A stretch of 64,000 nucleotides of DNA from Sinorhizobium glycinis (GTDB lineage Bacteria; Pseudomonadota; Alphaproteobacteria; Rhizobiales; Rhizobiaceae), in contig NZ_LPUX01000053.1 of NCBI RefSeq assembly GCF_001651865.1, positions 682,001 through 746,000 of the forward strand, read 5' to 3'. Position 1 is the first letter of the stretch; the number at the start of each line of letters is the position of its first letter. Position numbers and translations under genes: made by a program. Of this stretch, positions 53,912 through 60,979 are shown in pieces. The notes beneath the pieces are model-generated. The model was given only the letters and a program-made list of their open reading frames with translations, searched no databases and was not told the origin of the DNA.

Positions 53912-55633
53912 ATGCGTCTGTCTCTCCCCCGACCAGCCCTCTTTGCAAACTTCAAGGCCTATCAGGCGAGTTGGCTGCGCAACGACTTCTCGGCCGGTCT
54001 CGCCATAGCGGCCGTCGGGCTGCCTAGCGCGATCGCCTATCCCGCTATCGCGGGCCTTCCCCCCGAGTCGGGACTATACGCCAGCATCACGCCGCTGGTG
54101 GCCTACGCGTTCTTCGGCCCGTCGCGGCAGCTCATTGTCGGACCCGATGCGGCGACGATGACCATACTCGCCGCGGTGTTGATGACGGTGTTCGCCACGC
54201 CGGGCGTAACAACGGACCGCGTGACGGCGGCAGCACTGCTGGCACTCGTCGTCGGAATTCTGTGTCTCATTGCCCGCGCCGTGCGGCTGGGGGTGCTCGC
54301 AACCTTTCTCTCTCGCCCGATTCTGACAGGTTTCTTCGCCGGCATTTCCCTTTCCATCCTGATCGGACAGATCAAACGGTTCACGGGCGTTGACATTCAG
54401 TCGGAGGGTCTTGTCGGGCCTGTCGTCGAGCTCGTGAAGGAAGCCGGATCGATCCATTGGCCCTCCTTGGTACTTGCCATGGGATGCTTCGCACTGCTGC
54501 AGGTGGCTCGCGCGCTCAACTCCCCCGTTCCCGGACCAGTGATCGTCGTCGTGATCTCCGTGTTCCTTTCATTCCTCTTCGATTTCGAAGGACGCGGCAT
54601 AGCGGTCGTCGGCAGCATCCCGGAAGGTCTGCCGTCGATCGCATTGCCTCGAATGGGAGACCTTCCTTACGAATCAATGCTCGTCGGCGGAGCTGCAATT
54701 TTTCTTGTCAGTTTCGGCTCCGGGGTCATCGCCGCCCGTAGCTTCGGGTCGCTCGGCGGGTATCGGGTCGATCCGAACCGCGAGCTCACCGGGTTCGGCG
54801 CTGCAAACGTGGCTGCCGGGCTCTTCGGGACATTTCCCGTAACGGCCTCCGACTCGCGAACGGCCGTAAACTTCGCCGTCGGTGGCCGCTCGCAGGTCGC
54901 AAGTCTCGTGGCGGCGGGAACCCTGATCGCGGTCCTGCTGTTTCTTGGCAACGTCCTGCGCATCCTGCCGATCCCGGCACTTGGTGCCATCCTGGCTGCA
55001 ACGGCCCTCAGCCTGATCGATCTGGCGGCGCTGAAGCAGATCTGGCGTGTCAACCGCATGGAGTTCGCATTTGCGCTGATTGCTATGTGGGGACCGATTG
55101 GACTGGGTGTTCTCAATGGCGTGGTAATCGCGATTGCCGCTACGCTGGTCTATATCCTGATCCAGAGCATGTATCCGCACGACGCGCTGCTCGGGCGCAT
55201 TCCCGGCCGCGACGGGTTCTACAAGCTGCATCGCGAAGCTGAGGCGCGCGCAGTCCCGGGCTTCGGCGCCTGTATGATCCAGGGCAGCCTGTTATTCTTC
55301 AATACCGATTATATCCAGACGCGCCTGACCTCCATCGCGGAGGGACTGCCGGCACAGACCCGCTGGCTGGTGATAGATGCAAGCGCAATTCCGCAGATTG
55401 ACAGCACCGCGGCAGCCATGATCGAGGAAGTGTACGAGGAGCTCAAGAAGCGCGGAATCGCACTTGGATTGGCGGAATTGCACACCGATGCGCGCGCCCT
55501 GCTCGATCGCGCCGGCGTCATCGGCAAAATCGGGCCCGCAATGATCTTCGAGGGAATGGAGGACGCCCTCCTCGCCTTCGAGGCTGGACATGGGGGCGCC
55601 GCCCGTTTAGCGGGCGCCGGGCCGCAGAAATAA
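53912..55633 (+). CDS. SulP family anion permease with STAS domain
   Basis: A 573-residue inner-membrane anion transporter or channel (sulfate, bicarbonate or related). The SulP core is clear: DFSAGLAIAAVGLPSAIAYPAIAGLPPESGLYASITPLVAYAFFGPSRQLIVGPDAATMTILAAVL, then FLSRPILTGFFAGISLSILIGQIKRFTG and GTFPVTASDSRTAVNF. The C-terminal STAS domain (about 440-565) includes TRWLVIDASAIPQIDSTAAAMIEEVYEELKKRGIALGLAEL. It begins 16 bases after the membrane-fusion gene and is followed 41 bases later by ppk2. Substrate unproven; bicarbonate uptake would fit carboxylating or fermentative metabolism, but that is speculative. Confidence 0.92.
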   Translation: MRLSLPRPALFANFKAYQASWLRNDFSAGLAIAAVGLPSAIAYPAIAGLPPESGLYASITPLVAYAFFGPSRQLIVGPDAATMTILAAVLMTVFATPGVTTDRVTAAALLALVVGILCLIARAVRLGVLATFLSRPILTGFFAGISLSILIGQIKRFTGVDIQSEGLVGPVVELVKEAGSIHWPSLVLAMGCFALLQVARALNSPVPGPVIVVVISVFLSFLFDFEGRGIAVVGSIPEGLPSIALPRMGDLPYESMLVGGAAIFLVSFGSGVIAARSFGSLGGYRVDPNRELTGFGAANVAAGLFGTFPVTASDSRTAVNFAVGGRSQVASLVAAGTLIAVLLFLGNVLRILPIPALGAILAATALSLIDLAALKQIWRVNRMEFAFALIAMWGPIGLGVLNGVVIAIAATLVYILIQSMYPHDALLGRIPGRDGFYKLHREAEARAVPGFGACMIQGSLLFFNTDYIQTRLTSIAEGLPAQTRWLVIDASAIPQIDSTAAAMIEEVYEELKKRGIALGLAELHTDARALLDRAGVIGKIGPAMIFEGMEDALLAFEAGHGGAARLAGAGPQK

Positions 55634-55674
55634 CGTCCGATCGAGACAGTGAAGCCAGAGGAGTGGAGGGTAGC

Positions 55675-56532
55675 ATGGGCAAGCACAAGGAAAACATAAA
55701 GAGAAACAACCACTGGAACACGCAAGGCAGCGAGCTCGACGAGACGCAAGAGCCCGACCGGCGGTCGAATGGTGATTACGGCAAGGAGCTCGCCCGACTA
55801 CAGGAGGAGATCGCCCATCTGCAGGCCTGGGTGAAAAAGACCGGAGCCCGCATCGTCATCGTTTTCGAAGGGCGCGACGCCGCCGGCAAAGGCGGCGTGA
55901 TCAAGCGGATCACCGAGCGCGTCAGCCCGCGCGTTTTCCGCGTCGTTGCCCTGCCGGCGCCGACGGACAGGGAGAAGACACAGATCTACATGCAGCGCTA
56001 CATCCAGCAACTCCCGGCTGCCGGCGAAGTCGTGATCTTCGACCGTTCGTGGTACAACCGACCCGGCGTGGAGCGCGTCATGGGCTTCTGCAGCGAGGAA
56101 AAGGCCCAGCGTTTCCTTGAGCTCGCACCGCGCTTCGAGGCTGCGATGATCGAAAGCGGCATCGTACTGCTAAAATACTTTCTCGACGTCAGCGAGGAAG
56201 AACAGGAACGTCGTTTTCGCCAACGCATCGACGATCCGCTACGCCAATGGAAGCTCTCCCCGATGGACATCGAATCCTATCGACGCTGGTGGGATTATAC
56301 ACGCGCCTATAACGACATGATCCGCATGACCGACACCGACTATGCGCCCTGGTGGATCGTGCCGTCGAACGACAAAAAGCGCGCCCGCATCAACTGCATC
56401 TCGCATATTCTGTCCTCGATTCCTTATGAACGGGTGAAGTTCGAGGAGCCGGAGCTCGGCAAGCGCCAAAAGCGGCCCGATGACTTCGTCGAAGACACGC
56501 GAATCCGCCGCACGGTGCCGAACGTGTATTGA
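55675..56532 (+). CDS. ppk2: Polyphosphate kinase 2
   Basis: Transfers phosphate between polyphosphate and nucleotides, favouring NTP formation from polyphosphate. The 285-residue product has the PPK2 P-loop fold: Walker A IVFEGRDAAGKGGVIKRI (about 61-78), the lid-like ALPAPTDREKTQIYMQRYIQQLP and Walker B region VVIFDRSWYNRPGVERVMGF, followed by DPLRQWKLSPMDIESYRRWWDYTRAYNDM and WWIVPSNDKKRARINCISHIL. This is the one-domain class I architecture. I prefer ATG 55675 over GTG 55663. Last gene of the operon starting at 52164. Useful for ATP supply when respiration is limited. Confidence 0.94.
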   Translation: MGKHKENIKRNNHWNTQGSELDETQEPDRRSNGDYGKELARLQEEIAHLQAWVKKTGARIVIVFEGRDAAGKGGVIKRITERVSPRVFRVVALPAPTDREKTQIYMQRYIQQLPAAGEVVIFDRSWYNRPGVERVMGFCSEEKAQRFLELAPRFEAAMIESGIVLLKYFLDVSEEEQERRFRQRIDDPLRQWKLSPMDIESYRRWWDYTRAYNDMIRMTDTDYAPWWIVPSNDKKRARINCISHILSSIPYERVKFEEPELGKRQKRPDDFVEDTRIRRTVPNVY

Positions 56533-56742
56533 GGAAACTGCGCAGCTCGCTCGTCGTCTTGGGCGGTATCCCACTCATATGCGTTCGCACCACCGTTGTG
56601 CGACGTCAGGCGATTCCAGCGAACGGCAAGTGCTACAAATGCGCAAACCTCGCTGTCGCACGTAAGGAAACATTCGATAGCGAAAAGGATCACGCGGCGC
56701 TTTCACCCCGCAGCCGCGCTCGAAAAGTATATGCAGGCTGGC

Positions 56743-57213
56743 TCAGGCCTTGTCCGGAGCCCAGTTCAGGAAGAGGCCGACGTCGCCAGGCATTCCGCCG
56801 GGAAAGTTGATGATCATCGCCTTCAACTTGTATCCCTGCGGCTTCCCATAGGTTTGATAACGCTCGAAAAATTCCTTGGCCTTGCCCTGCAGCGTTGACG
56901 GCCAGTCGCGATCGCCGCTGTTGATCGCCCGTCCGCTGTCGGTGCAGAGCTCGGAAGGGAAGCTGTAGACCATCGCCTCGAACTTGCCCGCCTTTACGGC
57001 ATTGGCGACGAGGCGGCGCACCATAGCGATCTCTTCTTCCGTCACGTGCTTCTTCAAGAAATCGGCAGCGAAGTCGGCGTGTTTCTGCTCCTCGATCGTC
57101 TTGAGCTTCCGCTCCCTTTCCATTTCCTCCATTTCCCGCTCGAGAACCTGCTTGCGAAGGTCTTCCGCGCTCGGAGGTGCTGCGCCTGCATCAATGTTCT
57201 TATGGTCCGACAT
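56743..57213 (-). CDS. Conserved hypothetical protein
   Basis: A 156-residue soluble protein of unknown function. It begins with a charged, probably coiled-coil segment (EDLRKQVLEREMEEMERERKLKTIEEQKHADFAADFLKKH, about 17-56), then a globular part with VTEEEIAMVRRLVANAVKAGKFEAMVYSFPSELCTDSGRAINSGDRDWPSTLQGKAKEFFERYQTYGKPQGYKLKAMIINFPGGMPGDVGLFLNW. The pattern FPSELCTDxGRAINN and KPQGYKLKAMIINFPGG recurs in alphaproteobacterial proteins of no known function. It stands alone on the minus strand, with a one-mismatch FixK box 112 bases upstream. The 210 bases downstream to 56533 hold no gene. Confidence 0.75.
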   Translation of the reverse strand: MSDHKNIDAGAAPPSAEDLRKQVLEREMEEMERERKLKTIEEQKHADFAADFLKKHVTEEEIAMVRRLVANAVKAGKFEAMVYSFPSELCTDSGRAINSGDRDWPSTLQGKAKEFFERYQTYGKPQGYKLKAMIINFPGGMPGDVGLFLNWAPDKA

Positions 57214-57296
57214 TGCTTTGCTCCACTTCGGGCACAGTGCTGTCGTAGCGGCGGTGCGCGTTCGATCGAATTCGGACCGGCTCGCCCGCGCCCATA

Positions 57297-57338
57297 ACTC
57301 TAGAAACGGACATGGGGCATGTCATTGATTTGGAACAA
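57297..57338 (-). promoter_or_regulatory. Near-consensus FNR/FixK promoter of the 57213 gene
   Basis: TTGATTTGGAACAA (57325-57338) has one mismatch to TTGA-N6-TCAA. On the minus strand TAGAGT (57302-57297) stands at the class II -10 position, giving a start near 57290, 77 bases before the ATG at 57213. Confidence 0.45.
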
Positions 57339-57510
57339 ATGCGAGTTGTCCTCGCGGTCCCCAGGGGCTCGCCAGCGAGCCCCTGGGGACGATGGAGTTC
57401 CGGGATCAGGAGCCCCGCCTGCTCGACCCTCGCATGCCGTTCGTCGAAGACAGGCGCTTTTGCACCACAAGCGATTTCAAGCGGGGAGTGAGCACCGAAT
57501 TTTTCCGACG

Positions 57511-57552
57511 TTGATCGCGATCAACGACTTGCAGCCTTGGTTGCGAGAGAAT
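57511..57552 (+). promoter_or_regulatory. FNR/FixK-type promoter of the DUF3300-DUF2950 genes
   Basis: TTGATCGCGATCAA (57511-57524) is a fully symmetric box. GAGAAT (57547-57552) lies at the class II -10 position, so transcription would start near 57559 and leave a 155-base leader. The 500-base gap from 57214 to 57713 otherwise holds only the minus-strand promoter and no gene. Confidence 0.6.
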
Positions 57553-57713
57553 TCGAGCAGCGATGGTTGCCTTTTCACTGTTGGGAACCGCAACGGCAAT
57601 GGCCCGCGATCGAATATTGCGAAAGCGTCGACACTAATTCGGTCCGCGATGCGAGCATGGTCGCACCGGATCCTCGATCATTCTCAAAGCTGAGACACTC
57701 CCCGGGGGAGAAA

Positions 57714-59084
57714 ATGGACAAGAAGCGGACCCTCATGCTTCGCTATGCCGCGGCAGTAGCGCTGACGCTCCTTACTCCGAACGGTCTTGCGCAGGCCCAA
57801 CAGAAGGATATCCCACCGCCCGTGGCTGCCGAGGCGGCGCCCGAGCCGCTCAACGACGACGAACTCGAGGTCCTGGTCGCCCGCATCGCTCTCTATCCGG
57901 ACGAGCTGGTGGCACTCGTCTCGGCCGCCTCGCTCTATCCCTTGCAGATCATAGAGGCGGAGCGGTTTCTCGAGGCCCGCAAGAAGAAGCCCGAGCTGAA
58001 ACCGAAGGAAAGCTGGGACGGCAGCATCATCTCGCTCTTGAACTATCCCGAGATCGTCAAGATGATGAGCGAGGACCTCGAATGGACGCAGGCCTTCGGC
58101 GAGGCGATCGCCAATCAGCAGAAGGACGTTTTGATCGCCATCCAGCAACTGCGCGACGAGGCGGTGGCCAAGGACATCATCGAGACCGACGACAAGATCA
58201 AGGTGGTCGAGGAGGGTGACAACATCATCATCCAGTCGGCGAACCCGGAAGTCATCTACGTGCCGCAGTATCCGCCGGAGATGCTTTACGAGCCGGACTA
58301 CGCGCCGGTGCCGATCGATTACTATGACGACCCCTATCCCGCCTACTGGTATCCGGGCGCGGCCTTCTTCGCCGGCGCCGTCACCGGCGCGATCTTCGGC
58401 GCCATCGTCGACTGGGACGATTGGGGCGTGTGGGGTGGCCGCTGGGACGGCGACATCGATGTCGACTGCAACAAGTGCTTCAACGACATCGACTTCGACG
58501 GCAAGGTCAACTTCAACGACATCGACTGGAAGAATGTCGACCGCAGCAAGATCAGCTTCGACCGCGATCAGCTCCAGAAATTCGACCGGTCGAACATCAA
58601 GAACAACATCAAGGCCAGGGGCGACAACAACCTGCGCAACCGCGCCGCCGCGATCAATCGGGATCGGCCGCAAGCGCGACCGGGCGGCGGGGGCGGTGAG
58701 CTCAAGGATGTGCGCAAGAGCACACTCGAGGGCCTGAAGGCCCAACCGAGACGCGAAGCCGCGGCACGGCCCGGCGGCCGGACGGCGGCGAAGGCAAAGG
58801 CTGGCGGCGGCAAGCCGAGCGTCAACCGTCCAAAGGGCCAGAAGTCTTCGGTCAACCGGCCGGCCGGCAAGAAGAAGATGGCGGCGAAGGCGCAGAACCG
58901 GCCCAAAAAGCCCTCGGGCCTCGGCAACGTCAACACCGGCCGGCGCGAGGTGGCCTCGTCGCGGCGCGGCGGCCACAGCATGGGCGGCGGCCATCGTGGC
59001 GGCGGACGGCCGCAGATGAGCCGCGGCGGTGGCAGACCGCCGATGGCGCGCGGCGGCGGCCGCGGTGGCGGGCGCAGACGGTGA
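57714..59084 (+). CDS. DUF3300 exported protein with Gly/Arg-rich tail
   Basis: A 456-residue exported protein of unknown function. The signal peptide (MDKKRTLMLRYAAAVALTLLTPNGLAQA) is followed by a DUF3300 domain (about 45-215): DDELEVLVARIALYPDELVALVSAASLYPLQIIEAERFL, SWDGSIISLLNYPEIVKMMSEDLEWTQAFGEAIANQQKDVLIAIQQLR and NPEVIYVPQYPPEMLYEPDY. Next come a glycine/alanine hydrophobic patch, an Asp/Asn-rich section (DIDVDCNKCFNDIDFDG), and a basic tail ending in RGGG repeats. The ATG at 57714 is preceded by GGGGGAG. It is followed by a DUF2950 gene, a pairing known across proteobacteria. Confidence 0.88.
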   Translation: MDKKRTLMLRYAAAVALTLLTPNGLAQAQQKDIPPPVAAEAAPEPLNDDELEVLVARIALYPDELVALVSAASLYPLQIIEAERFLEARKKKPELKPKESWDGSIISLLNYPEIVKMMSEDLEWTQAFGEAIANQQKDVLIAIQQLRDEAVAKDIIETDDKIKVVEEGDNIIIQSANPEVIYVPQYPPEMLYEPDYAPVPIDYYDDPYPAYWYPGAAFFAGAVTGAIFGAIVDWDDWGVWGGRWDGDIDVDCNKCFNDIDFDGKVNFNDIDWKNVDRSKISFDRDQLQKFDRSNIKNNIKARGDNNLRNRAAAINRDRPQARPGGGGGELKDVRKSTLEGLKAQPRREAAARPGGRTAAKAKAGGGKPSVNRPKGQKSSVNRPAGKKKMAAKAQNRPKKPSGLGNVNTGRREVASSRRGGHSMGGGHRGGGRPQMSRGGGRPPMARGGGRGGGRRR

Positions 59085-59101
59085 GGGAGGGGAGCACGAC
59101 G

Positions 59102-60049
59102 ATGACCAGGCTTTTGCACGGACTGCTGCTCGGATCGGTCCTCTCGCTTGCGCTCGCCATTGCACCGGGCGATGCCGCGCTTGCGCAGGCACAGCCGCCG
59201 GACATCGATGACTATGCCGCGGCCGACGACCCGCCCGCCTTCGACGATCCGGCCAAGGCGGTGGAGGCCTTCAAGGAGCGGCTTGCCGCCAATGATTTCG
59301 AGGGCCTTGCAAAACTGCTGGGGCTCGACGCAGCGAAACTGAAGGGCGGCGAAGGGGCGATGGAGACCTTTGCAATTATTCGTGAAGGGGCGGCCCGCAA
59401 CGTCCGCATGCGCGACCTCGAGGGTCGCAAGATCATCGAGATCGGCGACCGGCTCTGGCCCATGCCGTTCCCGATCGTCAAGGGCGAGGACGGCAAATGG
59501 GCCTTCGACACCTATGTCGGGCTCGAGGAAGTTCTCAACCGACGCGTCGGCGAGAACGAACTCGAGGCGATCGAGACGGTACGCGCCTATGTCGAGGCGC
59601 AGAAGGACTATGCGGCTCAGGACCGCGATGCGGACGGCGTCCTTGAATATGCCCGGAAGCTGATCAGCAGTCCCGGGCAGACCGACGGCCTCTACTGGCC
59701 GCCGGACCAGGGGGACGGCGAGAGCCCCGTCGGCGATGCCATCAGCGAGGCGGCCTTGGAAAAGGCCAAAGCGGGCGAGGGCTATTTCGGTTACCGGTTC
59801 CGTATTCTGACTTCGCAGGGCGACAACATCGCCGGCGGCCAGTACGACTATGTCATCAACGAAAACATGATCGGCGGCTACGCCCTGATCGCCTGGCCGG
59901 TCCAATATGCCGAAACGGGCGTCAAGACCTTCGTCGTCAACCAGCACGGCATCGTCTACGAACGGGACCTCGGTTCTAGCACCGAGGCGATCGTGCCCTT
60001 CATCGACCGCTTCGATCCGGACGACAAGTGGAGCGTGGTGCCCGACTGA
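59102..60049 (+). CDS. DUF2950 exported protein
   Basis: A 315-residue exported protein of unknown function. The signal peptide is MTRLLHGLLLGSVLSLALAIAPGDAALAQ. The mature part has FDDPAKAVEAFKERLAANDFEGLAKLLG, GRKIIEIGDRLWPMPFPIVKGEDGKWAFDTYVGLEEVLNRRVGENELEAIETVRAYVEAQKDYAAQDRDADGVLEYARKLISSPGQTDGLYWP and GYFGYRFRILTSQGDNIAGGQYDYVINENMIGGYALIAWPVQYAETGVKTFVVNQHGIVYERDLG, which define DUF2950. The ATG at 59102 has GGGAGGGGAG before it and lies 17 bases after the DUF3300 stop, so the two are cotranscribed and probably act together in the envelope. Confidence 0.88.
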   Translation: MTRLLHGLLLGSVLSLALAIAPGDAALAQAQPPDIDDYAAADDPPAFDDPAKAVEAFKERLAANDFEGLAKLLGLDAAKLKGGEGAMETFAIIREGAARNVRMRDLEGRKIIEIGDRLWPMPFPIVKGEDGKWAFDTYVGLEEVLNRRVGENELEAIETVRAYVEAQKDYAAQDRDADGVLEYARKLISSPGQTDGLYWPPDQGDGESPVGDAISEAALEKAKAGEGYFGYRFRILTSQGDNIAGGQYDYVINENMIGGYALIAWPVQYAETGVKTFVVNQHGIVYERDLGSSTEAIVPFIDRFDPDDKWSVVPD

Positions 60050-60144
60050 GTACCGTCGGGAAGTAGGCGCGCTACCCGGATCGATGAAGAGCGCGGCTTC
60101 TCGCGTCAAGACGGTTCGCCGCTCGGCTCCGCATAGGCGAAACA

Positions 60145-60660
60145 ATGGCACTTGAGATCGAGCGCAAGTTTCAGGTCCTGGACGATCGGTGGCGGAAGTA
60201 CGCCACTACTGGCTCCGAACTGCGGCAGGCCTATCTCATCGCGACGACAAACAGAATGTTGCGCGTGAGGATTATCGATGCGGAGCGGGCGACTTTGACG
60301 TTCAAGTTCCGAAGAGACCATATGAGACGCGAGGAGTATGAATATACGATACCATATTCCGACGCGCTGCAGATGTTCGAGTTCGCGCTGGGTATCGTCG
60401 AGAAGACTCGATACCAGGTTCGCTATGCTGATTATCTCTGGCATATCGACGTCTATTCCGGCACGAATGATGGCCTGGTGATCGCTGAAGTGGAATTGCG
60501 CAACCCTTGGGAAGATCCACCGCACCCGAAATGGATCGGCGGGGAGATCACCGGAAATCCGCTGTACTCAAATCGCACCCTGGCAATGAAAGGCCGCGCG
60601 GCAACTCAAATGCCATTCTCGCCCTCGCCTGTTGGACGGGTGGACCCACCAAGAAGGTGA
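60145..60660 (+). CDS. CYTH domain protein (inorganic triphosphatase-like)
   Basis: A 171-residue triphosphate tunnel metalloenzyme. The CYTH hallmark ExExK is at the N-terminus (ALEIERKFQV), followed by alternating charged beta strands: RMLRVRIIDAERATLTFKFRR, REEYEYTIPYSDALQMFE, KTRYQVRYADYLWHIDVYSG and VIAEVELRNPWEDPPHPKWIGGEITGNPLYSNRTLA. Related single-domain proteins hydrolyse tripolyphosphate. The tail after about residue 150 looks unrelated (SPSPVGRVDPPRR) and may be a readthrough of a shifted end. The neighbouring ppk2 gene makes short-chain polyphosphate a sensible substrate. Confidence 0.9.
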   Translation: MALEIERKFQVLDDRWRKYATTGSELRQAYLIATTNRMLRVRIIDAERATLTFKFRRDHMRREEYEYTIPYSDALQMFEFALGIVEKTRYQVRYADYLWHIDVYSGTNDGLVIAEVELRNPWEDPPHPKWIGGEITGNPLYSNRTLAMKGRAATQMPFSPSPVGRVDPPRR

Positions 60661-60979
60661 ATCCAAGTCGCGGTGTTGGGTGTCCTCGACAGTCAGCGTG
60701 AGGTGGCTGCAATCCCGTAGTCTGTTGTCGACCCAGAGCAGAGCAAGGTGCGGGATATTTGTGCAGCCTCGCGGTCGAGAAGGAGAGCGGCCTTTTGAGG
60801 CGTGGCACCATGCCTCAAGTACATGCGTGCGGCATAAGACTCCATTGCGTTTTCCGCAGCCTCGTACTCAGCGGCTCGGGAGCCACCTGGTTTGACGATG
60901 ATCAATGCTCGACATGCACTGTTGCTGTATATGCGATCAGAGATTGGGACCGACCTTCGTTCAAGCCGAGGAGTAGGCA
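60661..60979. other. Intergenic region upstream of DUF3141 gene
   Basis: 319 bases with no convincing gene; open frames on either strand lack domain patterns and ribosome sites. It ends with the FixK-type promoter at 60892-60933 and the ribosome site GAGGAG before the ATG at 60980. Confidence 0.5.
60892..60933 (+). promoter_or_regulatory. FNR/FixK-type promoter of the DUF3141-phosphate acetyltransferase genes
   Basis: A perfect box TTGACGATGATCAA at 60892-60905, with TATATG (60928-60933) as the -10, places the start near 60940 with the box centre at -41.5, 40 bases before the ATG. This is the most complete of the six predicted promoters. Confidence 0.72.

Noticed and set aside
57684-59192. 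502-codon minus-strand open frame opposite DUF3300
   Set aside because: The sequence is repetitive Val/Asp/Arg derived from the repetitive sense gene; no coding evidence.
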